A DNA stretch of 64,000 nt, taken from the NCBI GenBank assembly GCA_027451865.1, contig DAIDHW010000001.1:145798-209797 (forward strand), written 5' to 3'. This document shows positions 55,970 to 63,526 of the stretch, in pieces. How positions within the stretch are numbered: position 1 is the stretch's first letter; the number at the start of each line of letters is the position of its first letter. Below the pieces are notes generated by a model, which did not search any database, was not told the DNA's origin, and was given only the letters and a program-made list of their open reading frames with translations. This DNA is from Leptolyngbyaceae cyanobacterium clean351 (GTDB lineage Bacteria; Cyanobacteriota; Cyanobacteriia; DAIDHW01). A program made the position numbers and the translations under genes.

Positions 55970-58660
55970 TTGCTCAACTTCCTCAGGAGCCTCAAGAGGC
56001 TCAAAAACCTGATCCTAGAGAAGCTAGACCGCACGGAGATTCTAGCTATCTCATCCCAGGCAAGCCTCAGCCAGCTCCAGGGACAGTTCGAGAGGATCAG
56101 GGCCGATATGGCCCAGTTCCAGGAGCAGTTCGAGAGGATCAGGGCCGATATAGCCCACCTCCCCCTAACCCTAGACAAATCGCGCCAGGCAGACTTACAA
56201 ACCCTCACCCAACGCCTTGACCACCAGCAGGAGCAAATCCAATTAGCTGTCAAGAGTGTGGAAGGGCTCTACCCCCATCTGAATAGTCAGCATGCCGATG
56301 CTCTTAACCTCCTCACAGCCCTCTACGACCACACCAACAGCCAAACCCAGCAGACCCAGAACCTGATTGAAGGCCTCCGCGTTACCCTTGAGCATCACCT
56401 GCGCCGCTACCAAGGCTCCCTCCTCTACGACCAGAAACTCTGGCCTTGGAACTATAGGCCAGCCACCACCTTTACCCTCCCCTCCGGTCGGCTGCTGCCC
56501 AGAATATCCGTCGTCATCACTGCCTTCAATCAGGGGCACTACCTAGAGGAGACAGTCCGCTCCCTACTACTGCAGGGATACCCTAACCTGGAGTGCATCC
56601 TGGTTGACGGGGGCTCCACCGATGCAACGGTGGAGGTGATCCGGGCCTACCTGCACCGGTTTAAGGCTTGTCTGAGTGAATCCTTTACCACCCGGGCTGA
56701 GGCCCTCAACCGGGGATTTAAGTTAGCCACCGGCGACATCCTCGCTGGATTGGACGCCGGGGACATCCACCTACCGGAAACCCTCTGGGAGGTAGCCCTA
56801 GCCTTTGATCACTACCCTATCGATGTGGTGGTGGGGGGGACTGGCTGGCGGGGGCAGCCGGACGGAGAGTTTGTCTTGGTCCAGGAACCAGACTTGCCCG
56901 TGGAGCGGCCGGTCCCCCTGCCCTTGGCAAGATTGTGCGACCTAGAAGAACAAAAGTATCAAGGACGGTTTTTCTATCCGGCAGCGGTATTTTGGACTCG
57001 GCAGGCATGGAGGGCCACCGGCGCAGGCTTTGATGAGACCCTGACCGACGCCGCCGACTACGACTTTTGGTTACGGCTGGCCCGGGCAGAGCATCAGGTA
57101 TACCGGGTGAACGCCCGGTTAATTGGGGCCCGCCTAGGCCAACCGGCCCCCATCTCCCCGACCGAGCAAATGCAAGTGATCGAAAGGTACCGCCAGAGCA
57201 ACCAAACCCAGCCAGAGGGACCGGCTCTCGCCATTTACACCACTCCCATCGGCACCTACTGCCTGCCTGCTGAGGCCAGGGAGGATGTGATTGCCTTTCA
57301 CATGCGTCAGGGCTTGGTGTTTGAGCCCGAGGTGGTCGAGGCAGCTAGGCAAATAATTCAACCCGGTAGCGTGGTCCTCGATGTCGGTGCCTGCTTCGGC
57401 CAGATGTCTTTGATCTTCTCCCAACTAGTGGGGGAAACGGGGAGTGTCTTTGCCTTCGAAGCGGAGGAATTTGTCTTTAGCCTGCTGCAGCAAAACCTCG
57501 ATCTTAATCAGGCCCATAACGTCCGGGCGATTTGGGGGGCTACCTATAATCAAACCGGCTTAGACCTGGCCTATCCCGTCCCCGACTTCCAAGAGTTTTC
57601 CGCCTATGGTTCCTACGGTCTAGACCCGAGGGCCCAGGCCGGCCGGCGCGTCAAGTGCCTGGCGATTGATGACTTGCAGATCCGCCGCCCGGTCAGTTTT
57701 ATGAAGGTGGACGTGCAGGGCAGCGATTTATTTACCCTCCAGGGAGCCCGCCAAACCATCGAAGCCCACCAAATGCCGGTCTTGTTTGAGTACGAGGAGC
57801 AATTCCAGGCTCGCTTTAACACCTCCTTTCAAGATTACCTGGACTTTATCCAATCCATCTCCTACGAAGTAGTCAAGACCATCTACAACATCAATTACCT
57901 GATCGCGCCCCGGGGCAAGAAGTTGTTTTTCCCGGGTATGGGGTCCCAGGGCACCGCTGACCCCGCCCCGCCCCTGAACACCGGTATTATTGGTAGCTTG
58001 CCTAGTCCCCCCTACCTATGCAAGTTTCTCCAGTCTCGCGCTCAAGTGGAGACCTGCACCGAGTTTTTATACCGGAATGGGTACGCCTCCCACAGCCTCA
58101 AGTGCAAGGATTGGGACCTAGCCCACCTGGTGAGCCAAATTGGTGATGGCAACTTCCTAGACATGGGTAGCTCTGATTCCTACATTCTCAAGAACCTCCT
58201 ACGCAAGGGGGTCAAGGGGGCTAAGTACGGGATCGACCTGCGCGACCCCGACCAGCCCCTGCGGGGAGTTGAGTACCTAATCGGGGACCTGCTGCAGACT
58301 CCCTTAGCAGATGGTTTTTGCACTAACATCACCTGTCTGTCAGTGCTAGAGCATGGGGTCGACTACCAGGCCTTTGCCCGGGAGGCCGCCAGACTCCTGC
58401 ACCCCGGGGGGCGGCTGTTTGTGACCTTTGATTACTGGGAACCCCTTGTAGTGCCCACCATCGACCTCTACGGTCGCCCCTGGCAGCCCCTAGACCGCCA
58501 GCGCCTCCTCACCTTGGTGACGGCGTGTACTTCGGTAGGGCTGAATTTAGTCCAAGACATCGACTGGGAAACTCAAGAGGCGGTGATCGGCCCTGACTAC
58601 TACTCCCCGGACCCCTCCCTGAGCTACACCTTTGGTCTAGTGGTTTTTGTCCAGGGATGA
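55970..58660 (+). CDS. Trifunctional fusion: GT2 glycosyltransferase, FkbM and SAM methyltransferases
   Basis: The 896-residue protein begins at TTG 55970; the first ATG is 47 codons in. Residues 1-150 are coiled coil with a 14-residue tandem repeat (QFERIRAD at 39 and 53). Residues 178-400 are a GT2 glycosyltransferase (ISVVITAFNQGHYLEETV, LVDGGSTDAT, LDAGD, DYDFWLRL). Residues 435-665 are an FkbM methyltransferase (VVLDVGACFGQMSLIF, FMKVDVQGSDLF). Residues 680-896 are a second methyltransferase (FLDMGSSDSYILKNL, LSVLEHGVDYQAFAREAARL, HPGGRLFVTFD). The start of the SDR gene overlaps its stop by 4 nt. Sugar transfer plus O-methylation of a surface glycan is likely. Confidence 0.9.
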   Translation: MLNFLRSLKRLKNLILEKLDRTEILAISSQASLSQLQGQFERIRADMAQFQEQFERIRADIAHLPLTLDKSRQADLQTLTQRLDHQQEQIQLAVKSVEGLYPHLNSQHADALNLLTALYDHTNSQTQQTQNLIEGLRVTLEHHLRRYQGSLLYDQKLWPWNYRPATTFTLPSGRLLPRISVVITAFNQGHYLEETVRSLLLQGYPNLECILVDGGSTDATVEVIRAYLHRFKACLSESFTTRAEALNRGFKLATGDILAGLDAGDIHLPETLWEVALAFDHYPIDVVVGGTGWRGQPDGEFVLVQEPDLPVERPVPLPLARLCDLEEQKYQGRFFYPAAVFWTRQAWRATGAGFDETLTDAADYDFWLRLARAEHQVYRVNARLIGARLGQPAPISPTEQMQVIERYRQSNQTQPEGPALAIYTTPIGTYCLPAEAREDVIAFHMRQGLVFEPEVVEAARQIIQPGSVVLDVGACFGQMSLIFSQLVGETGSVFAFEAEEFVFSLLQQNLDLNQAHNVRAIWGATYNQTGLDLAYPVPDFQEFSAYGSYGLDPRAQAGRRVKCLAIDDLQIRRPVSFMKVDVQGSDLFTLQGARQTIEAHQMPVLFEYEEQFQARFNTSFQDYLDFIQSISYEVVKTIYNINYLIAPRGKKLFFPGMGSQGTADPAPPLNTGIIGSLPSPPYLCKFLQSRAQVETCTEFLYRNGYASHSLKCKDWDLAHLVSQIGDGNFLDMGSSDSYILKNLLRKGVKGAKYGIDLRDPDQPLRGVEYLIGDLLQTPLADGFCTNITCLSVLEHGVDYQAFAREAARLLHPGGRLFVTFDYWEPLVVPTIDLYGRPWQPLDRQRLLTLVTACTSVGLNLVQDIDWETQEAVIGPDYYSPDPSLSYTFGLVVFVQG
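56084..56151 (+). repeat. Tandem 42-bp repeat inside the glycosyltransferase fusion
   Basis: Two copies of a 26-nt identical core starting CAGTTCGAGAGGATCAGG lie at 56084-56109 and 56126-56151, a 42-nt period. They encode the repeated coiled-coil unit QFERIRAD(M/I)A. Near-identity at the DNA level points to recent duplication. Confidence 0.85.
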
Positions 58661-59538
58661 AAGCGCTGATATTTGGGGCCAATTCCCAAGATGGCTTTTA
58701 CCTAGCCCAACACTGCCAACACCTGGGGCTAGAACCAGTCTGCACATCGCGCTCTGGCAACTTTGTGCCCGCAGACGTCACCAACTACGAGCAGGTAGCC
58801 GCCCTTGTCAGGTCGCATGCTCCCCGGTTCATCTTCAACTTCGCTGCCATCTCCTCCACCAGTCATGAATATCTGTTTGCCAATCATCACACCATCGGCA
58901 CGGGTACCCTGAACATCCTGGAGGCCGTGCGCCAACACTCCCCCACCTCCAAGGTGTTTATCACTGGCAGCGGCACCCAGTTTCTCAATCGTCAGCAACC
59001 AATCCGGGAAACCGACCCCTTTGCGGCCCAGGACCCCTACTCCGTAGCTCGCATTCAAGCGGTCTACGCCGCCCGCTACTACAGGACCCTAGGTATTGCC
59101 GCCTATGTAGGTTATCTGTTCCATCATGAAAGTCCCCGCCGGGGCCCGAAGCACATCAGCCAAGTGATCGCAGCAGCAGCGCGCCGGATTGCCCGGGGCA
59201 GCAGGGAAAGGCTCCCCATCGGTGATCCAGCGGTGCGCAAGGAGTGGGCCTTTGCCGGTGACATTGTTCAAGGCGTCCTGACTCTGGTCCGCCAAGACCA
59301 GGTGTTAGAGGCAGTGATCGGCACTGGCGTAGCCTATTCCATTGGTGAGTGGGCTCAGCTGTGTTTCTCCCGGGTAGGGCTAGATTGGCAGGACCACGTG
59401 ATCCCCATTCCCGGCTTTACCCCCGACTACCGATACCTAGTCTCTAATCCGCAAACCATCAATGCCCTGGGGTGGCAGCCCGTCACCAGGGTGGAGGACC
59501 TAGCCGCAATGATGACCTGCCCTGCCCATGCACTATGA
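58657..59538 (+). CDS. GDP-mannose-dehydratase-like SDR with altered YxxxK
   Basis: The 293-residue protein is an extended short-chain dehydrogenase/reductase nearest to GDP-mannose 4,6-dehydratases: GANSQDGFYLA at residues 7-17, NFAAISST, and RKEWAFAGDIVQGV, matching the family's nucleotide-sugar and cofactor loops. It is shorter than typical GMD (about 340-370). The catalytic YxxxK is Y128-S-V-A-R132, so the Lys is replaced by Arg, which could weaken or alter activity. It overlaps the fusion gene by 4 nt and the GT9-like gene by 11 nt, so translation is coupled. Confidence 0.88.
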   Translation: MKALIFGANSQDGFYLAQHCQHLGLEPVCTSRSGNFVPADVTNYEQVAALVRSHAPRFIFNFAAISSTSHEYLFANHHTIGTGTLNILEAVRQHSPTSKVFITGSGTQFLNRQQPIRETDPFAAQDPYSVARIQAVYAARYYRTLGIAAYVGYLFHHESPRRGPKHISQVIAAAARRIARGSRERLPIGDPAVRKEWAFAGDIVQGVLTLVRQDQVLEAVIGTGVAYSIGEWAQLCFSRVGLDWQDHVIPIPGFTPDYRYLVSNPQTINALGWQPVTRVEDLAAMMTCPAHAL

Positions 59539-60643
59539 ATTCGTCTCTCACTCGGCCAACTACGGCCGGCGCGTGCTGCTCGGCCAGTTGTCTGCCTTTG
59601 GCGACTGTCTGTACGCCACCACCGTCGCCCGCCAGATCAAGCACGACTTCCCCGACTGCCATCTGGTGTGGGCTATTAGTTCCCTATGTCGTCCGGTGAT
59701 TGAGCACAATCCCCACATCGATGCCATTTGGGAAGTGCCCATGGGGGGCCACCGGGATATGTACGCCGCTTGGCAAGCCTTTGAACAAGAAGTCCGCCAA
59801 TTACAAACCCACAACCTCTTCGATGAGGTGTTTCTTACCCAGATCTACCCCAATAACTTCCAGAACTTTGATGGCACCGTCCGACTCTCAATCTTTCGCG
59901 GCTACCCCCACCCGATTACGGTGCCGATCGCCCCGGTGATGCGCCTGAGCCCCACCCAAGTTGAGCGGGTCCGAGAGTTTGCCTGCCGTCATCACCTGCC
60001 GGCTACTCCCCAGGTGGTGCTGTTTGAGGCCGCTGCCCGCAGTGGCCAGTCTTTTGTCAACCCAGACTACGCCCTAGAGGTTGCCCGCCGGGTTGTCGCT
60101 GCCCGCGATGATGTCGCCCTAGTCATCTCCTCCAATCAGGCCCTACCAAGTTCCCACCCACGGATCATTGACGGCAGCTCCTTGACCTTTTGCGAAAACG
60201 CGGAGTTAACTAAGTACTGCACACTCCTTGTCGGCTGCTCGAGTGGCATCACCTGGTTATCTACCTCTGACTGGTCGGCCCCCTTGCCCATGGTCCAAAT
60301 CCTCAGTCCAGAAACCTCAGTTTATGCCTCCGTCGTCCACGACTTTGAGTACTGGGGACTACCTACGGAGCGCATCCTTGAAATTACCCATTCCCAACCC
60401 CAGTACGGGGCTGACTGTATCCTCGCTGCCCTCGACAACTTCGCCGCTGCCCGCCACCAATACCACGAGCAGCTACCGGTGAATTTCTCCTGGTATATGC
60501 ATATGGTGCGGCAAAATGCCTTGGCCCGTGGCCAGGTGGGCAAGGCGTTGCAATCTATCTACCACGTTGTTAGCCGCTACGGTTGTCATACCCAAATCAT
60601 GGGGTTCTGGCAGGCAGCTTTAGCTACCTTGGCTGACCCCTAG
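59528..60643 (+). CDS. Glycosyltransferase family 9-like protein
   Basis: The 371-residue protein has the GT-B fold of heptosyltransferase-like GT9 enzymes: RRVLLGQLSAFGDCLYATTVARQIKHDFP at the N-terminus (the usual GDxLxxTP-like loop), a middle strand VVLFEAAARSGQSFVNPDY, and VGCSSGITWLSTSDW near residue 237 in place of the family GxDTGxxH. It has no signal peptide. It completes the overlapping fusion-SDR-GT9 set. Acceptor sugar unknown; surface or lipid-linked glycan synthesis is inferred. Confidence 0.85.
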   Translation: MHYEFVSHSANYGRRVLLGQLSAFGDCLYATTVARQIKHDFPDCHLVWAISSLCRPVIEHNPHIDAIWEVPMGGHRDMYAAWQAFEQEVRQLQTHNLFDEVFLTQIYPNNFQNFDGTVRLSIFRGYPHPITVPIAPVMRLSPTQVERVREFACRHHLPATPQVVLFEAAARSGQSFVNPDYALEVARRVVAARDDVALVISSNQALPSSHPRIIDGSSLTFCENAELTKYCTLLVGCSSGITWLSTSDWSAPLPMVQILSPETSVYASVVHDFEYWGLPTERILEITHSQPQYGADCILAALDNFAAARHQYHEQLPVNFSWYMHMVRQNALARGQVGKALQSIYHVVSRYGCHTQIMGFWQAALATLADP

Positions 60644-60746
60644 GCTCCTAACCCAGGAGGAACGCCAGGCTATCAGTCACGGCCAACGGGTATAAGCTAT
60701 AGTTGAGTCGTGATACTATTGCCCACCCCATCACCCTTCCCCCCCC

Positions 60747-61178
60747 ATGGCTGACTTAACCCCAGACAGTTACCTAGTCATCGGCTTGGCTACCTGCTTT
60801 GTTAAAGAGGAGGGGGAGGTGAAGGCTTTACAGATCCTCGAACCAATTCCTTCAGCGGCCCTAGAGGCCCTAGTCAAAGGTATTCCGACTTCCTACAAGC
60901 GGGCCTGGGGGACAAGCCTGGCTTGCCTGGCAACCCCAGAGGGGGCGCGGGCAGCCTTCGGCCCTGAGGGGCAACTGTGTGATGATTTTACTGAGCGTGC
61001 CCTAGCGGCAGCTCGTACCTACCAAGCCAAACCAGAAGCTGCCGAACTTATCCCCCTAGGTACTACTAGGGCTGATTTCAATTACTCTGTCGAGCGCAAG
61101 CGGGTCTTAAACTCCACCCCCGTAGTACGGCCGGAGGACAATGTCAAGCAGCATGCCTACACCCATCAGGTGCTCTGA
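60747..61178 (+). CDS. Conserved cyanobacterial protein, function unknown
   Basis: The 143-residue protein has the conserved-looking MADLTPDSYLVIGLATCFVK, LEPIPSAALEALVKGIPTSY and FNYSVERKRVLNS and ends DNVKQHAYTHQVL. I recall it as a widespread conserved hypothetical of cyanobacteria. No membrane or catalytic motif is visible. A possible promoter (TATAAG near 60690 and GATACTAT near 60711) precedes it. It is followed by the calcyanin-like gene after 31 nt. Confidence 0.75.
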   Translation: MADLTPDSYLVIGLATCFVKEEGEVKALQILEPIPSAALEALVKGIPTSYKRAWGTSLACLATPEGARAAFGPEGQLCDDFTERALAAARTYQAKPEAAELIPLGTTRADFNYSVERKRVLNSTPVVRPEDNVKQHAYTHQVL

Positions 61179-61209
61179 AATATCACCCCAGCTATTTTGA
61201 GGCGAGGCC

Positions 61210-62106
61210 ATGGTCATCCCTAAGGGTTGTGCGTTAGTTCATTCCATCCCTGGAAGGGCTCGGTTTATTCTTGCCCCACGGCTGTTAAACTCCCCCTGGC
61301 TGCCCCAGCAGTTAACAGTTCTCCCGGGAGTTATGGGGGTGCGCGTCAACTCCGAAGCCAAGTCCCTAATTATCAACTACCAAGCCGCCGAATTACCCCT
61401 AGAAAAACTAGAAGCGTACTTAGCACATCTTCTGGAAACTGCTCCTGTCAGCTTACCAGCCGCCCCCGCGGCTCCGCCGTCCAAGGAAGTGGACCTGGCA
61501 GAGACCGTAGTAGCCTCCGTGGCCGGTGGGTCAGTGGGCAATATCGTGGGGGGGTTAGTAGGAGCCGTGGTCGGGGGCGTAGCCATGGGACCGGTAGGAT
61601 TGGTTGTGGGAGAAGAGGTGGGCTCCCTAGTGGGAGAAGTGGTGGGCTCAGAAGTGGGCCGGGAAATGGTGAGCGAACTGAATCATCCTGAACCCACCCC
61701 TGAGCCTGTTTCCCAACCCAACCTAGTCTCAGACGTGGAAGCGGTCGGCGCTGAAAAAACCCTCGAGGTGGTAGGAGAAGTGGCTGGGGAGGTCCTGGGT
61801 ATAGTGGTGGGAGAGCCAGAACTAGGGGCAGCGGCGGGCCATGAGTTGGGGCGAGACCTGGGGACCATGATTGGGGTTTTGATTGAAGGGCAACCCCCCT
61901 TATCCCCCCAGCCAGCCCAAGAGCCGGCCAGTCTGGGGGAGGAGGTTTCCCCAACCCTAAAGCCCTCGGGTCCGGAAGTTACCCTCTCCGAGTCGCAGCT
62001 GGACTTGAGTCCGCCGCAGCTGCAGATAAGCCCGCCCCCAGCCGCCCCCCCCAAACCGCCACGGCAGCGGCGCAGCCGGACCAAGAAACCTGCGCCGGAA
62101 CCCTAG
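61210..62106 (+). CDS. Calcyanin-like CoBaHMA plus glycine-zipper protein
   Basis: The 298-residue protein has three parts. Residues 7-78 fit an HMA-like beta-alpha-beta fold with basic residues after strand 1 (LVHSIPGRARFIL; GVMGVRVNSEAKSLIINY), resembling the CoBaHMA domain. Residues 100-152 are a glycine zipper with Gly every fourth residue (106, 110, 114, 118, 122, then 130, 134, 138, 142, 146, 150); a second block has Gly at 189, 193, 197, 201 and 206, 210, 214, 218, 222. Residues 227-298 are Pro-rich, ending basic (PRQRRSRTKKPAPEP). Calcyanin, tied to intracellular CaCO3 in some cyanobacteria, pairs CoBaHMA with three such zippers. Here I see two, so it may be calcyanin or a paralogous family. 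Confidence 0.7.
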   Translation: MVIPKGCALVHSIPGRARFILAPRLLNSPWLPQQLTVLPGVMGVRVNSEAKSLIINYQAAELPLEKLEAYLAHLLETAPVSLPAAPAAPPSKEVDLAETVVASVAGGSVGNIVGGLVGAVVGGVAMGPVGLVVGEEVGSLVGEVVGSEVGREMVSELNHPEPTPEPVSQPNLVSDVEAVGAEKTLEVVGEVAGEVLGIVVGEPELGAAAGHELGRDLGTMIGVLIEGQPPLSPQPAQEPASLGEEVSPTLKPSGPEVTLSESQLDLSPPQLQISPPPAAPPKPPRQRRSRTKKPAPEP

Positions 62107-62108
62107 TC

Positions 62109-62834
62109 GTGGAGCGCTTTTGCCTTGAGGACGTGGGTTTCAAGCCTCCTAAATCCCCCACCTGGGCCCTTGAGGGCGTGACCTTGGGACTGGCGGCCGG
62201 GGAAGTAGTAGCCCTGGTGGGGGCCAATGGCTCCGGTAAAACTTCCCTGCTGCGCTTGCTCAACCGACTGGCGGACCCTACCCGAGGCACTATCTACCTG
62301 GAGGGGCAGCTGCTCCAGAGCCTACCGGTGATCCAGGTACGCCAGCAGGTAACTTTGGTGCTCCAGGAAACTAGCCTTTTGGGGATGAGCGTGGGCGAAA
62401 CTCTTACCTATCCCCTGCGCTTGCGAGGACTAGACTCCCGGGTGATCCAGGAACGCCTAACTAGTTGGTGCGAGCAACTGGAGATCCCGCCTGCCTGGCT
62501 AGGGCGGGGGCAGGCTGAGCTGTCCGGCGGCCAGCGTCAACTAGTGGCAGTGGGGCGAGCCTTGATCACGGAACCCCTAGTTCTGCTTTTAGATGAGCCC
62601 ACCTCGGCCCTAGACCACAGTCGGGGGACCCTGATGATCAAAGTCCTCCAGGAATTAGCCAGCACTCGGGGCACAACGATCCTCATGGCTAATCACCAGT
62701 TAAACCTACTAGCCCACGGATGTACCCGCCTAATCCAACTAGACCAGGGCAAGGTAATTCGCGACCAACCCCAGGACCAGGTAAATTGGTCCGACCTACA
62801 GGCGGTCTTACCCCCTAGCTCTCCCCAACCATAG
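62109..62834 (+). CDS. ABC transporter ATP-binding protein
   Basis: The 241-residue ATPase has Walker A GANGSGKT near residue 38, a Q-loop, the signature LSGGQRQLVAVGRAL near 141, Walker B LVLLLDEPTSALD and an H-loop MANHQ. It resembles small YbbL/FetA-type or amino-acid-type ATPases. The start is GTG 62109, only 2 nt after the calcyanin-like stop, so the two are likely cotranslated. No permease gene is adjacent. Its 3' end overlaps nanE by 20 nt. Substrate unknown; the coupling to the glycine-zipper protein suggests a shared membrane process. Confidence 0.9.
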   Translation: MERFCLEDVGFKPPKSPTWALEGVTLGLAAGEVVALVGANGSGKTSLLRLLNRLADPTRGTIYLEGQLLQSLPVIQVRQQVTLVLQETSLLGMSVGETLTYPLRLRGLDSRVIQERLTSWCEQLEIPPAWLGRGQAELSGGQRQLVAVGRALITEPLVLLLDEPTSALDHSRGTLMIKVLQELASTRGTTILMANHQLNLLAHGCTRLIQLDQGKVIRDQPQDQVNWSDLQAVLPPSSPQP

Positions 62835-63504
62835 CCCGGCAGTAGGCCTGAACCTGGGCGTCAACCCCCGTGATCGCCGTCCCTACCACCACGGCGTGGG
62901 CCCCGAGCTCGAGAGCCCGGCAGGCCATGGCTGGGGAACTCACCCCCCCCTCACAGAGGACGGGCACGGGGAGGGTGCGACTGAGGGTACTTAACAGATC
63001 AAATCCCGGGGGTTGGCAGTCCTGGGTGGCTGGAGTGTAACCGTAGAGGGTAGTGCCCACCAGGTCAGCCCCCGCCGCTACACTGGCCAAGGCCGAGTCC
63101 ACAGTGTCCACATCAGCCATAACCAATGCCCCGATTTGGCCATGAATTTGGGCGATGATCTCGGCCAGGCTTTCCCCCCCTGGCCTGGGCCTGGAGGTAC
63201 CATCTAGGGCAATAATCTGCGCCCCTGCTGCCCCTAGGGCTGCGGCCTGGGCAAACTGGGGGGTGATGTACACCTCGGATTTTGGGCTAGCTTGCTTCCA
63301 CAGCCCAATAATTGGTACCGGCACTCGCCGGCGGACCACTGCCTGGATGTGGGCTGGGGTATCAATGCGCAGGCCCACAGCTCCCCGGAGCACCGCTGCT
63401 GCCCCCAAGGCCGCTATCACCTCCGGTTCGTGGAGGGGAGATCCAAGGGGAGCTTGACAGGAGACGATCAAACCACCGTGTAGGGACTGAATTAGGGGGT
63501 GCAT
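62815..63504 (-). CDS. nanE: N-acetylmannosamine-6-phosphate 2-epimerase
   Basis: NanE interconverts ManNAc-6-P and GlcNAc-6-P. The 229-residue TIM barrel has the family order: LIVSCQAPLGSPLHEP, GLRIDTPAHI, PIIGLWKQ, IIALDGTSRPRPGG, MADVDTVDSALAS and LCEGGVSSPAMACRA with VVVGTAITG. No other sialic-acid catabolic gene is nearby, so it more likely serves amino-sugar metabolism. It is followed downstream by nothing on its strand within 20 nt except the end of the ABC gene. Confidence 0.93.
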   Translation of the reverse strand: MHPLIQSLHGGLIVSCQAPLGSPLHEPEVIAALGAAAVLRGAVGLRIDTPAHIQAVVRRRVPVPIIGLWKQASPKSEVYITPQFAQAAALGAAGAQIIALDGTSRPRPGGESLAEIIAQIHGQIGALVMADVDTVDSALASVAAGADLVGTTLYGYTPATQDCQPPGFDLLSTLSRTLPVPVLCEGGVSSPAMACRALELGAHAVVVGTAITGVDAQVQAYCRAMVGES

Positions 63505-63526
63505 GGCTTTTAAGGGGAGCGGGTAG

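Noticed and set aside
61227-61954. Alternative frames over the glycine-zipper gene
   Set aside because: These are GC-rich shadows; the chosen frame alone shows a coherent HMA-like domain and periodic glycines.
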